Below, in pieces: positions 15,992-25,254 of a DNA stretch of 64,000 bases. A model generated the notes under the pieces. It was not told where the DNA came from, ran no database searches, and worked only from the letters and a program-made list of their open reading frames with translations. The number at the start of each line of letters is the position of its first letter. The first letter of the stretch is position 1. The position numbers and the translations under genes were made by a program. The stretch comes from Streptomyces cyaneochromogenes (lineage in GTDB: Bacteria; Actinomycetota; Actinomycetes; Streptomycetales; Streptomycetaceae), in assembly GCF_003963535.1 (NCBI RefSeq), contig NZ_CP034539.1, positions 3,658,001-3,722,000 on the forward strand, in the 5' to 3' direction.

Positions 15992-16772
15992 CACCTCCAC
16001 CGTTCCGCGCACGGCCGAACCCCTTCCCGAACCAACCGTGGAGGGACGCCCGAAACGGGGTCCCGCCGCCTGGGTGGCCATGTACCACTCCGTCTCGGAC
16101 TGCCCCGACGACCCCTACAACGTCACCGTCACACCCGCCCGCCTCGAACGGCAGCTCGCCTGGATGGCCGGCCGCGGCCTGCGCGGGGTGAGCGTCCGTG
16201 AGCTGCTCGCGGCGCGCGCCCGGGGCACCGAGCGCGGCCTGGTGGGGCTCACCTTCGACGACGGGTACACGGACTTCGTCACCACCGCCCTGCCCATGCT
16301 GCGCCGCCGGGGTTTCACGGCGACCGTGTTCGTGCTGGCGGGGCTGATCGGCGGCGAGAACGCCTGGGAGCCGATCGGCCCACGCAAGCCGCTGCTCGAC
16401 GTGGACGGCATCCGCCGTGCCGTGGCCGCGGGGATGGAGGTCGCCTCGCACGGCCTGACCCACGTCGACCTGACCAAGGCCACCGACGACGTGCTGCACA
16501 ACGAGGTCACCGACAGCCGCCACCGGCTCGCCGCCGTCATCGACGACGACGTCGAAGGCTTCTGCTATCCGTACGGCCACCTCGACGAGCGTGCCGCCGA
16601 CGCCGTGCGCCGGGCCGGCTACCGCTACGCCTGCTCGATCACCGCCGGTCCGGCCGGCTGCGGCGACTTCGCGCTGCCCCGCATCCACATCGGGCAGGCG
16701 GACACGTCGGTGCGGCTGGAGCTCAAGCACCGTCTGGCCCGGGTCCACGGTCGTGCCCTGGAGGCGGTGTGA
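15981..16772 (+). CDS. Polysaccharide deacetylase (NodB domain, CE4)
   Basis: 263 residues from ATG 15981, overlapping the flippase end by 11 bp. CE4 motifs are visible: the general base and metal site TFDDGYTD, the metal-binding SHGLTHVDLT and the RxPxG-like CYPYG. CE4 enzymes remove N- or O-acetyl groups from glycans using a metal ion. There is no signal peptide or membrane anchor, so it probably acts on lipid-linked intermediates in the cytoplasm before export. The cluster therefore likely makes a polymer containing a deacetylated amino sugar or one edited for acetylation. Confidence 0.88.
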   Translation: MVADTSTVPRTAEPLPEPTVEGRPKRGPAAWVAMYHSVSDCPDDPYNVTVTPARLERQLAWMAGRGLRGVSVRELLAARARGTERGLVGLTFDDGYTDFVTTALPMLRRRGFTATVFVLAGLIGGENAWEPIGPRKPLLDVDGIRRAVAAGMEVASHGLTHVDLTKATDDVLHNEVTDSRHRLAAVIDDDVEGFCYPYGHLDERAADAVRRAGYRYACSITAGPAGCGDFALPRIHIGQADTSVRLELKHRLARVHGRALEAV

Positions 16773-17911
16773 AAGCCCTCCACATCATCACCGGCCTCGG
16801 CGCCGGCGGAGCGGAGCAGCAACTACGGCTGCTGCTGCGCCACTTGACCGCCGAGTGCGACGTGGTGGCGCTGACCAACCCCGGCCAGGTCGCCGCCGGA
16901 CTGACCGCCGACGGCGTCAACGTCACCCACCTCGGGATGCGCGGCAACCGTGACCTCCGAGCGGTCCCCCGCCTGGCCGAGCTGATCCGCGCCGGCGGCT
17001 ACGACCTCGTACACACCCACCTTTACCGCGCCTGCCTGTACGGCCGTATCGCCGCGCGGCTCGCGGGAGTCAGGACCGTCGTGGCCACCGAGCACTCGAT
17101 CGGCGGTTCCCGGCTGGAGGGCCGTCCGCTGACCGCGGGCGTGCGCGCGCTGTACCTGGCCGGCGAGCGCCTCGGCCTCGCCACGGTGGCCGTCTCGCCG
17201 ACGGTGGCCGAACGGCTGCGGACCTGGGGCGTGCCCGGGCAGCGCATCCGGGTCATCCCGAACGGCATCGACGCGCCCCGGTTCCGGTACGACGAGGCGC
17301 GCCGCAAGCAGGCCCGGGCGTTCCACGGGCTGCCGGAGAACGCGTTCGTCGTCGGCGGCGTGGGGCGCCTCACCCCGGGCAAGCGCTTCGACCTGCTCGT
17401 GCAGGCGCTGGCCCTGCTGCCCATCAACGTATGGCTGTTGCTGGTCGGCGGCGGCCCCGAGGAGGCGGTGCTGCGGCGCACCGCCCAGATGCTCGGGGTC
17501 GCGGACCGGGTGGTGCTGACCGGCGAGCGGCCGTATCTGCCCGAACCCGGTGACAAGGAACCCGACCTGGTCGCCCTGCTGTCCGCGATGGACGTGCTCG
17601 CCTCGCCGTCGCCGGAGGAGTCCTTCGGGCTCGCCGTCGTGGAGGCGCTGGCCGCGGGGCTGCCCGTGCTGTACGCGAGCTGCCCCGCGGTGGAGGACCA
17701 GCCGCCGGACGCGGTGCCCGGTGCCCGGCGTATCACGGGCGGCGCCGGGGCGTACGCGCGCGAGCTGCTGCGGCTGCGGGCGGCGGGTCCGGGCGAGCGG
17801 ACCGTCCCGGACGTCGTGCACCGCTACGACATCGCGAGCAGCGCCCGGCAACTGATGGACCTGTACACGGCCGCTCTGTCCGGCTCGACCTCGGAAGTGA
17901 GTTCCTCATGA
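16769..17911 (+). CDS. Glycosyltransferase family 4
   Basis: 380 residues, GTG start overlapping the deacetylase stop (GTGA). N-terminal MKALHIITGLGAGGAEQQL holds the GGAE loop typical of GT4; then YDLVHTHLYRA, the hinge VIPNGID, GVGRLTPGKRFDLLV and the donor-site SPEESFGLAVVEALAAGLPVL with the conserved EX7E spacing. It is a cytoplasmic retaining transferase adding a later sugar to the lipid-linked unit. It differs clearly from the first GT4 of the cluster, so the two probably make different linkages. Confidence 0.88.
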   Translation: MKALHIITGLGAGGAEQQLRLLLRHLTAECDVVALTNPGQVAAGLTADGVNVTHLGMRGNRDLRAVPRLAELIRAGGYDLVHTHLYRACLYGRIAARLAGVRTVVATEHSIGGSRLEGRPLTAGVRALYLAGERLGLATVAVSPTVAERLRTWGVPGQRIRVIPNGIDAPRFRYDEARRKQARAFHGLPENAFVVGGVGRLTPGKRFDLLVQALALLPINVWLLLVGGGPEEAVLRRTAQMLGVADRVVLTGERPYLPEPGDKEPDLVALLSAMDVLASPSPEESFGLAVVEALAAGLPVLYASCPAVEDQPPDAVPGARRITGGAGAYARELLRLRAAGPGERTVPDVVHRYDIASSARQLMDLYTAALSGSTSEVSSS

Positions 17912-18564
17912 CGGACAACCCCGCTCCGCGTACCGGCCGCGCTCGTGCGAAGCGGCGGCCCTCGTGGTGGTGGCTGCCGGTCGGCGCGCTGCTCGGTGCC
18001 GTGGCCGGGGGCGCCTACGGCCAGTTGAGGCCGCCGGAGTACACGGCGACGAGTTCCGTCGTCGCCGTGCCCACCGGCCGGACCGACGCCGACTACGCCG
18101 ACGCGCTCGGCTTCGCGCAGGCGTACGGCCGGGTGGCCGCGCAGCTCGCGGTGCTCGGGGACGCGCAGGTGTGGGCGGGCGTGCCGGTCGCGACGCTGCG
18201 CGAGAGCGTGCGGGTGGCGACCTCGCCGGACGCGCCGATGGTCGCGGTGTCGGCGACCGCGTCGCGCCCGGGCCAGGCCGTCGACATCGCCAACGCCGTG
18301 TCCTACGCGCTGGTCACCCAGGCGAACCACACCAAGGACGCGACCGGTATCCGGCTCGAGCGCCTCGCCCGTGCCCTGAAGCCCAGCGAGCCGTCGTCCG
18401 CGTCCCCGGTGCTGACCGCGCTCGTGGGCGCGAGCGCCGGCGGCCTGCTGAGCGGCCTCGCGCTGCTGGCCCGGCCGCGCCGGACCGAGGGCGACGACGA
18501 CCAGGCGCGGGCGTCGGTGCCGGGCCCGGCCAACGCGGCGGACGCCCACGGGACGCTTGGATGA
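17908..18564 (+). CDS. Wzz-like chain-length determinant / capsular polysaccharide co-polymerase
   Basis: 218 residues, ATG overlapping the previous stop. One membrane helix at about residues 14-34 (WWWLPVGALLGAVAGGAYG) is followed by YTATSSVVAVPT, an extracytoplasmic coil of about 110 residues and a second helix near 165-185 (LTALVGASAGGLLSGLALL). This two-helix shape is that of Wzz proteins, which control chain length in partnership with Wzy. It has no BY-kinase domain. Residues after the second helix are a short charged tail. Confidence 0.75.
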   Translation: MTDNPAPRTGRARAKRRPSWWWLPVGALLGAVAGGAYGQLRPPEYTATSSVVAVPTGRTDADYADALGFAQAYGRVAAQLAVLGDAQVWAGVPVATLRESVRVATSPDAPMVAVSATASRPGQAVDIANAVSYALVTQANHTKDATGIRLERLARALKPSEPSSASPVLTALVGASAGGLLSGLALLARPRRTEGDDDQARASVPGPANAADAHGTLG

Positions 18565-19673
18565 CCGCGCCCGGCCGCGCGCTGTCGGTGGAGGTGTGCA
18601 CCGACGAGCGCGCCTTCGCGGGCCTGGCCGGGGAGTGGGACCGCCTGCACCGGGCGTGCCCGTCGGCGACGCCGTTCCAGAGCCATGCCTGGCTGCACTC
18701 GTGGTGGCTGTCGTACGGCAGGCCGGGCAGGCTGCGGCTGGTCCTGGTGCGCAGGAGCGGTGAACTGGTGGCGGCGGCGCCGCTGATGCGCGCACACCGC
18801 CCGCTGCCGGCGCTGGTGCCGCTCGGCGGTGCCATCACCGACTTCTGCGATGTCCTCGTCGACGGTACGGCGGCCGCACAGGGCGCCTGGGCGCTGGCGG
18901 ACGCACTGGCCGACATGGCCCGCAGCGCCCTGGTCGACTTCGGTGAGGTGCGGCCGGGCGGTGCGATGGAGCGGGTCTTCCTCTGCTGGCGTGGCCCGCG
19001 TCACCGGCTGCGTGACTCCGTGTGCCTGGAGTTGCCCGCCGTGCCGGTGGACGAGCTGGTCGGGCGGCTGTCGTCGCGGCACGCCCAGCGGGTCCGCAAC
19101 AAGGTGAAGCGGATCGTTCGGCTCGGCGTCCAGTGGCGTGTCGTACACCACGACGAGACCGAGGCGGCCATGCGCCGGCTCCTCGAACTGCACCGGCTGC
19201 AGTGGCAGGGCCGACCCATGACGCCGGAGCACGCGCGGCCGCGGTTCCTGGATCACCTGGTCCGGTCGGTGTCTCCCATGGCCCGGTCCGGTCAGGCCGC
19301 GGTGATGGAGTTCCTGCTCGACGGCACGGTGGTGGCCGTCAATCTGAACCTGCTGTCAGGACAGATGGCGGGCACGTATCTGTACGGCTTCCACCCGCGG
19401 TTGCGGGAGCGCGGAGTGGACGTGGCGGCGATGCTGCTGCACGCCTCCACCGAGCACGCCACGTCCGACGACGGGCCGCGGGTGCTGAGCCTGTTGCGCG
19501 GCGCCGAACCGTACAAGTACCGCTGGCACCCCGAGACCGTCACCAACCAGCGCTTCCTGCTGGCCCGGCGCCGCACCCTCCCGCTGCTGGCCCTCGCGGC
19601 AGGCGAGGCGGCCGCGCGTCGCCGGGCCAAGAAGGTCCTGCGCGGGGACCCCGGTCCCGCCGGTCACCGGTAG
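18561..19673 (+). CDS. FemAB/GNAT-type acyltransferase (BioF2-like acetyltransferase domain)
   Basis: 370 residues, ATG overlapping the Wzz-like stop (ATGA). Two GNAT-like halves are suggested: PFQSHAWLHSWW near residue 32 and VAVNLNLLSGQMAGTYLYGFHP near 255, the pattern of the CelD/BcsL acetyltransferase group seen in many exopolysaccharide clusters. It probably transfers an acyl group, or possibly an amino acid, to the polysaccharide or its precursor. Together with the CE4 deacetylase it suggests acylation editing. Its 3' end overlaps the convergent hydrolase gene by 10 bp. Confidence 0.8.
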   Translation: MTAPGRALSVEVCTDERAFAGLAGEWDRLHRACPSATPFQSHAWLHSWWLSYGRPGRLRLVLVRRSGELVAAAPLMRAHRPLPALVPLGGAITDFCDVLVDGTAAAQGAWALADALADMARSALVDFGEVRPGGAMERVFLCWRGPRHRLRDSVCLELPAVPVDELVGRLSSRHAQRVRNKVKRIVRLGVQWRVVHHDETEAAMRRLLELHRLQWQGRPMTPEHARPRFLDHLVRSVSPMARSGQAAVMEFLLDGTVVAVNLNLLSGQMAGTYLYGFHPRLRERGVDVAAMLLHASTEHATSDDGPRVLSLLRGAEPYKYRWHPETVTNQRFLLARRRTLPLLALAAGEAAARRRAKKVLRGDPGPAGHR

Positions 19674-20917
19674 CGCTCCGCCCACTGGAGGCAGGCGGTG
19701 CGCCTGCCGCCGATCTCGTGCTCGTTCGCGAGGTCCAGCGGTGTGCAGCGGGGCAGCTCGGAGGGCATGGCCGTCGGCGACTCGGCCGGCATCGGTGTCG
19801 GCTTCGGACTCGGCTTCGTCCCGGCGGGAACCGTCGGGGCGGTGACCGACGGCCCCGGTTCCGGCTGCGGCAGGTGGGGGCGGGACAGCAGCGCGCGGTA
19901 CAAGGCGGCGGCCCGGGGGTTGTCGGAGCACAGCCAGACGCCGTGCGGGCAGTAGTCGGTGATGGTGTTGTACAGCGGCTTGTGCTCGTCCATCCAGGCG
20001 AGCATGCGCAGCATGTACGTGATGTTGTCGCCGTTGCGGAACAGGCCCCATTCCGGATACGAGATCGGCTTGCGGTGCCGGCGCGCGAAGTCCACGTGGT
20101 GCTGCAGGCCGTAGGGCTCGGACACCTGCCCGTCGAAGCTGAGCCCGCCGGGCTGGTCGTAGGCGTCCATGCCGAGGATGTCGACGAACTCGTCGCCCGG
20201 GTAGCACTCCGGCCAGGGAATCGCGTCCATGCCCCGGCTCGGGGCGAAGTCGAACCTGAACTTCTGCCCGGGGACCGAGCGCATGACGGTGACGATGCGC
20301 TGCCAGTACCGCTTCCAGCTCTCCGGATCGGGGCCGCAGCGGTGGGAGTAGGTGACGCCGTTCATCTCCCAGCCGAGCACGATGACGGTGTCCGGCACGT
20401 CCAGGTCGACCAGCCGCTCGGCCAGCGCCTCGAAGTGGTCGTCGAACTCGCCGGACGCGCCACGCCGCAGCAGCTCCCTGACGTCGTCGTCGGGGACGTT
20501 CTCCTCGTTGCGGTCCATCATCGGCACGTTGAGCACGAGCAGCCGGTCGGCCTTGGCCCGCCGCCACTTGGCCCAGCTGTCGAGGAAGCCGGGCGCGCCC
20601 TCGATGTTGTGCCAGACGTCGCCCGGCAGATAGGTGTGCCCCACGCGCAGTTCGTGCCCGCCGAGCCAGCGGCTGAGCTGCTTCATGCGCTCCAGGCCGA
20701 CGGGCCCGTAGTGGAGGTACGCCCCGAACGCGGGGCCGCGCGCGGCCGCTCCCGGCGAGGAGTGCGTGGCGCCCGGGGGCGTGGGAGACGCGGTGTCGTC
20801 CGCGACGGCCGGGCCCGGGACCAGGGCCGCCGCCGCGAACACTCCGGCGGTGACGAACGCCAGTCGCCTCAGGCGCCCGTGGCGCCTGAGGCTGGACCGG
20901 CGGTGTTCGGGGTCCAT
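19664..20917 (-). CDS. Secreted GH26-like endo-glycosidase
   Basis: 417 residues from ATG 20917 behind AAGGAGGA; a longer start at 20947 is less likely. A signal peptide (residues 10-33, RRLAFVTAGVFAAAALVPG) precedes a TIM-barrel catalytic domain (~45-310). Candidate acid/base and nucleophile are Glu in VLGWEMNG and Glu in SYPEWG, as in GH26 mannanase-like enzymes. A Pro/Thr-rich linker and a small C-terminal segment with two Cys follow. It sits convergent to the polysaccharide operon with a 10-bp tail overlap, so trimming or release of that polymer is a plausible but unproven role. Confidence 0.78.
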   Translation of the reverse strand: MDPEHRRSSLRRHGRLRRLAFVTAGVFAAAALVPGPAVADDTASPTPPGATHSSPGAAARGPAFGAYLHYGPVGLERMKQLSRWLGGHELRVGHTYLPGDVWHNIEGAPGFLDSWAKWRRAKADRLLVLNVPMMDRNEENVPDDDVRELLRRGASGEFDDHFEALAERLVDLDVPDTVIVLGWEMNGVTYSHRCGPDPESWKRYWQRIVTVMRSVPGQKFRFDFAPSRGMDAIPWPECYPGDEFVDILGMDAYDQPGGLSFDGQVSEPYGLQHHVDFARRHRKPISYPEWGLFRNGDNITYMLRMLAWMDEHKPLYNTITDYCPHGVWLCSDNPRAAALYRALLSRPHLPQPEPGPSVTAPTVPAGTKPSPKPTPMPAESPTAMPSELPRCTPLDLANEHEIGGRRTACLQWAERYR

Positions 20918-21031
20918 GCGTCCTCCTTCGGGGCAGCTCCCTCCCACTCAGTGATACAGGGTCATATATGCGCTTAATACACCAATCGAGTACGGCGACC
21001 CGGCATGGATCGCCCGCAAGAGTGACCGCGA

Positions 21032-21067
21032 ACGGTCCGTCGGTCGCAGACGGTCCGTCGGTCGCGA
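21032..21067. repeat. 18-bp direct repeat, two copies
   Basis: ACGGTCCGTCGGTCGC is repeated with an 18-bp period just beyond the stop of the acyl-CoA ligase gene. No function is apparent. Confidence 0.8.
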
Positions 21068-21074
21068 ACCTGCC

Positions 21075-23015
21075 TCACTTGCCGTACAGCGCCTCGATCT
21101 CGTCCGCGTACGCCGCCGCCACCGCGTGCCGCTTGACCTTCAGGGACGGCGTGAGCATGCCGTTGTCCTCGTTGAACTCGCCCTCGACCAGGGCGAACGC
21201 ACGGATCGACTCGGCCCGGGAGACGGCCTCGTTGGCGTAGTCGACGGCCTTTTGGACGGCGGCGCGCATCCGGGGGTCCCCGATCACCTCGGCCGGCGGG
21301 GTGTCGGCGGGCAGTTTGCGTACGGCGAGCCAGTGGGCCACCGCCTCGGGGTCGAGTGTGATCAGGGCGCCGACGAAGGGGCGGTTGTCGCCGACGACCA
21401 TGCACTGGCCTATGGGCGAACGGCTGCGCAGACGGTCCTCCAGCACGGCCGGGGAGACGTTCTTGCCGCCGGAGGTGACGAGGATGTCCTTCTTGCGGCC
21501 GGTGATGGTGAGGTAGCCGTCCTCGTCGAGGGAGCCGAGGTCGCCGGTGGCGAACCAGTCGCCGTGGAGCACGGCGTCCGTGGCGGCCGGGTTGTTCCAG
21601 TACGAGCCGAAGACGATGCCCCCCTTGATGAGCACCTCGCCGTCCTCGGCGATTCGGACGGCGGTGCCGGGGACGGGTTGGCCGACCGTGCCCGGGCGGG
21701 GTTTGAGGGGCGGGACGATGGTGGCGGCGGCCGTCGTCTCCGTGAGGCCGTAGCCCTCGTAGACGATGATTCCGGCGGCGTAGAAGAACAGGTTGAGGTT
21801 GCGGTCCAGCGGGGAGCCGCCGCTGATGGCGTAGCGCATGCGGCCGCCGAGCTCCTTGCGGATACGGCGGTAGACCAGCAGGTCGTACAGGGCCCAGGCA
21901 GCGTAGAGGCCGGGGCCGGGGCCCTTGCCCTCGTCCAGGAACTTGTTCAGATACGCCTCGCCGAAGCGGACGCCGATGCGGTCGGCGCGGTCGAAGGAGG
22001 CGCCTCGGCCGATCTTCTCCGCCGTCGCGCGGCCGGTGTCGTGGATCTTCTCGAAGAGGTAGGGGACGCCGACAAGGAAGGTCGGGCGGAACTCCCTGAA
22101 GGCCGGGCGGAGTTCGTCGGGCTTGATGCTGGGGCAGTGGCCGATCTCGATGCGGGCCATCAGGCAGGCGATCTGGAGGGTGCGGCCGAGGATGTGGGCG
22201 AGCGGGAGGAAGAGGAGGGTGGAGGCGTCCTGGCCGGTGACCTCCTTGAAAATCGGGTGGAGCAGCTGGACCGTGTTGGCGGCCTCGGCGTGGAGGTTGC
22301 CGTGGGTGAGGACGCAGCCCTTCGGCCGGCCGGTCGTGCCGGAGGTGTAGCAGACGGTGGCGATGGTGTCGGGGGTGAGGGCCGCGCGGCGCTTGGTGAC
22401 TTCGTCGTCGGGGAGGTGCCGGCCGAGGGTGGTGAGGGCGGCGACAGCGGCGAGTGCATCGGCCGTCTGCGGCGCGTCCAACTGCCATATGCGCGGGGGC
22501 TGTTGGTGGCCTGCCGTGGCTGTCGTCACCGTCTCGGTGTTCTCCTCCGTCTCGGTTATGACGTAGTGGGCGCCCGAGTCGCGGACGATCCACTCCACCT
22601 GGTCGGCGGAGGAGGTGGCGTATATGGGCACGGTCTGGCCGCCCGCGGCCCATATGGCGAAGTCCAGGACCGTCCACTCGTAGCGGGTACGGGACATCAC
22701 GGCGACCCGGCCGCCGGGTTCGAGTCCTGCGGCGATCAATCCCTTGGCCACGGCGGTGACTTCGCGGGCGAAACCGGTCGCGGTGACGGGGTGCCAGGTG
22801 GTGCCCCGCTTGCGGCGGAGGACCACGGTGTCGGGGGCCTCGGAGGCGTTGGTGTAGGGGAGGTCGGCGGTGGTGTCGGTGGTGGGGTGTTGGGCGAGGG
22901 GTGGGGTGCGGGCCTCGCGGACCACTCCGTGGTCGTCCTTCGCTATCTCGACCCTGGTGCGCGCCATCAGGTCGGTGCGCTGCTTCGCCCGCTTCAGGTC
23001 CTTGCGTACGCCCAT
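21075..23015 (-). CDS. Long-chain fatty-acid-CoA ligase (AMP-forming)
   Basis: 646 residues, ATG 23015 behind GGGAG. The adenylate-forming core is complete: P-loop-like YTSGTTGRPKGCVLTHGN near residue 223, GYGLTETTAA near 420, and the hinge region TGDLGSLDEDGYLTITGRKKDI near 510. The extended N-terminus and an insertion match the FadD15-type bacterial long-chain ligases. It activates fatty acids to acyl-CoA via acyl-AMP, on the cytoplasmic side. Monocistronic by context: the neighbours are 157 bp and 535 bp away. Confidence 0.92.
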   Translation of the reverse strand: MGVRKDLKRAKQRTDLMARTRVEIAKDDHGVVREARTPPLAQHPTTDTTADLPYTNASEAPDTVVLRRKRGTTWHPVTATGFAREVTAVAKGLIAAGLEPGGRVAVMSRTRYEWTVLDFAIWAAGGQTVPIYATSSADQVEWIVRDSGAHYVITETEENTETVTTATAGHQQPPRIWQLDAPQTADALAAVAALTTLGRHLPDDEVTKRRAALTPDTIATVCYTSGTTGRPKGCVLTHGNLHAEAANTVQLLHPIFKEVTGQDASTLLFLPLAHILGRTLQIACLMARIEIGHCPSIKPDELRPAFREFRPTFLVGVPYLFEKIHDTGRATAEKIGRGASFDRADRIGVRFGEAYLNKFLDEGKGPGPGLYAAWALYDLLVYRRIRKELGGRMRYAISGGSPLDRNLNLFFYAAGIIVYEGYGLTETTAAATIVPPLKPRPGTVGQPVPGTAVRIAEDGEVLIKGGIVFGSYWNNPAATDAVLHGDWFATGDLGSLDEDGYLTITGRKKDILVTSGGKNVSPAVLEDRLRSRSPIGQCMVVGDNRPFVGALITLDPEAVAHWLAVRKLPADTPPAEVIGDPRMRAAVQKAVDYANEAVSRAESIRAFALVEGEFNEDNGMLTPSLKVKRHAVAAAYADEIEALYGK

Positions 23016-23425
23016 GTCGGCTCCCGGTGCCAGGTGGACTTACCGGGGGGTCAACTTACTCGCGCGTAGCGGAAGGTCAATGGGTCTGGTGGGGGTTGGG
23101 TGCGGGTGCCTCCGGCGGTGGGGGTGCGGATGCCTGCGGCGCCTGTGCGGGTGGGGTGGGGGTTCGCGTAGCGCCTGCGGGTGGGTTGTGGGTCGGGGCC
23201 GTGCAGGGGGGTGTCCGTCCTCGGACCGGCGGTTGGACTTAGGCCGGGAGGTGCCGCGTGTTGACGCCGGCCACTGCGGGCGGACACCCCCCGGCACGTC
23301 CCCTTCCCGCCGTACGCGGCCGCGGCGCCGCGGGGGTACGCCCATCACGGCCGTATCGGCCTCCCGCCGCGGGCGACTGCCCGTCCGTGGGGGTACGCGA
23401 CCACCTCTCGATGCCGGCCCAGGCA

Positions 23426-23505
23426 ATTCAGCCCGTCCGGCGTTTGAGGACGAGGCCCTTTCGGGGCCGAAGCGGGGGTCTGGGGGCGGCAGCCCCCAGG
23501 GACGG
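23426..23505. repeat. Dispersed Streptomyces intergenic element
   Basis: The segment opening TTCAGCCCGTCCGGCGTTTG and running through a G-rich stretch to a GGGGGC/GCCCCC hairpin is a type I recall as recurring in the intergenic regions of many Streptomyces genomes. Recognition is from memory; a genome-wide count would settle it. Confidence 0.6.
23480..23499 (-). terminator. Hairpin downstream of the VWA lipoprotein gene
   Basis: An 8-bp perfect stem CTGGGGGC / GCCCCCAG with a GGCA loop lies 51 bp after the stop at 23551, inside the dispersed repeat. Confidence 0.65.
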
Positions 23506-23550
23506 GACGGGTAGGGGCGGCGGGGGCGAGGGAAAGGTCTGGTGTGCCGG

Positions 23551-25110
23551 TCAGTCCTGGCCCGTGAGGTCGGTCGCGCGGTGGATCGCGTCGGCCAGGT
23601 GGCGTACCTCCTCGTCCTCCGTGGTGGTCGCCAACCTGTCGGCGCGGGAGGCGAGTTCGGAGAGATGGGACCCGCCCGGCAGGGCCGTCCAGCGGTCGTC
23701 GCCGAGGCGGAGGGCGTCGGCGAAGTAGGCGGCCGTGGCCGTGACCTGGAAGCGAGGGCTCGCGCTCCAGACAGAGGAGTCGAGGGAGCCGGTCTCCAGG
23801 CGGCCCGACTCCTCGTGCGGGGCACGGGAGTTGGGGTCGAGCCAGCGGACGGTCGCCGTGGCGAGGTGTCCCTCCGTACCGGGGCGGGTGCGGACGGCGT
23901 AGAGGGCCGTCACCGTGTGGCCGGGCCCGACCTCGCCGCCGTCGACGCTGTCGTCACGGAAGTCGTCGTCGGCGACCTGCCGGTTGTCGTAGCCGATGAG
24001 GCGGAACTCGGAGACCGTCGTTTCGTCGAAGGCGACCTGGGCCTTGGCGTCGCGCGCCGTGAGGTCGATGTTCTTCGGGAGCTCCTCGCAGAAGACCTCG
24101 CGGGCCTCGTCTTCGGACGAGACGTAGGTCGTGTGGCCGTCGCCCTTGTCCGCCAGGCGTTCCATCAGGGCGTCGCCGTAGTCGCTGCCGACGCCCACGC
24201 CGAAGAGGGTGATGCCGTGTTCGCGGCGCTCGGAGGCGATGCGTTCGAGGATGGTGTCCGCGTCGGTGTCGCCGGTGTTGGCCAGGGCGTCGGAGACGAG
24301 GACGACGCGGTTCGTGGCGCCCTCCCGGAGGCCTTCCACCGCTGTTTCGTAGCCCGTCTCCACGCCTGCGCCCAGGTTGGTGGAGTCCGTGGGCTCCAGG
24401 CTGTCGATCGCGTCGTGGATGTCGCCGCGGTTGTCGTCCAGGCGGGTCATCGGCAGGACCGTCTCCGCCTCGTCGCTGAAGGTGACGATCGCGACCGAGT
24501 CGTCGTCGCGGAGTTGGTCCGTCATGACGCCCAAGGAGTCCTTGGCGAGGTCCAGGCGGCCGGGTTCGGCCATCGAGCCGGAGATGTCGATGACGAAGGT
24601 GAGGGCGGCGGGCGGGCGTTCGTCGGCATCGGCAGCCGGGCGCGTGGCCAGGCCCACGCGGACCAGGGACCAGTCCTCGCGGTCGGTGCGGGCGCCGTCG
24701 ACGGTGACCGTGAAGCCGTTGCCGTCGGGGCGGTCGTAGTCCTGGCGGAAGCTGTTGACGAACTCCTCGGGGCGGACCGTCGACGGGTCGGGCAGCCGGC
24801 CGTCGGCGAGGGCCCGGCGGGCGTAGCCGTAGGAGGCGGTGTCGACGTCCAGGGCGAAGGTGGAGAGGTAGTCGGGGGCTGCCTCGAAGTCGCGGGACTC
24901 CGAGTCGTCGTTGCCGTCGTTGTTCTTCTGTTCGCCCGTTCCGCCGGTGCTGTGCGTGTGGTCGGGGGCCGGGAAGCCGCTGGCGTAGCCGTTGTTGTCC
25001 GCCGAGGAGTCCCCGCTGTCGCCCGCGCCGCAGCCGGTGAGCAGCAGGCCCGCCGCCGCGCCGAGTGCCAGGAGGCCTCGTATTCGTTGTGCTCGGTACC
25101 GCTCCATCAT
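23551..25110 (-). CDS. VWA-domain lipoprotein (YfbK-like)
   Basis: 519 residues. A lipobox LLLTGC near residue 26 predicts a lipid-anchored extracytoplasmic protein, followed by an Asp/Asn/Gly-rich linker. Residues ~75-145 match the VWA-associated N-terminal region (STFALDVDTASYGYARRAL). The VWA domain (~170-340) has the MIDAS motif DISGS and a later Thr (DSTNLGAG) for metal coordination. The C-terminus (~360-519) matches the YfbK C-terminal region. Such proteins mediate metal-dependent protein binding, but the partner and role are unknown. It stands alone. Confidence 0.85.
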   Translation of the reverse strand: MMERYRAQRIRGLLALGAAAGLLLTGCGAGDSGDSSADNNGYASGFPAPDHTHSTGGTGEQKNNDGNDDSESRDFEAAPDYLSTFALDVDTASYGYARRALADGRLPDPSTVRPEEFVNSFRQDYDRPDGNGFTVTVDGARTDREDWSLVRVGLATRPAADADERPPAALTFVIDISGSMAEPGRLDLAKDSLGVMTDQLRDDDSVAIVTFSDEAETVLPMTRLDDNRGDIHDAIDSLEPTDSTNLGAGVETGYETAVEGLREGATNRVVLVSDALANTGDTDADTILERIASERREHGITLFGVGVGSDYGDALMERLADKGDGHTTYVSSEDEAREVFCEELPKNIDLTARDAKAQVAFDETTVSEFRLIGYDNRQVADDDFRDDSVDGGEVGPGHTVTALYAVRTRPGTEGHLATATVRWLDPNSRAPHEESGRLETGSLDSSVWSASPRFQVTATAAYFADALRLGDDRWTALPGGSHLSELASRADRLATTTEDEEVRHLADAIHRATDLTGQD

Positions 25111-25254
25111 CCGTGCCCCCTCGGTCCGTTGACGTCGACTTCTGTGACTGTGACGGGCCAGGGGGCCGGAACGTGCGCTACGGAGCGTTGCGGATGAGTC
25201 TCGAAGAGGGCACGGGGACGGCCCTTCGAGACCGGTGGGTGATCTTCCGTTGAC

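Larger units (their letters stand above)
23016..23550. other. 535-bp intergenic region with a dispersed Streptomyces repeat
   Basis: No gene is supported. The part nearest the ligase is G-rich and would carry its promoter. The part nearest 23550 is the dispersed repeat and terminator listed separately. Confidence 0.6.
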
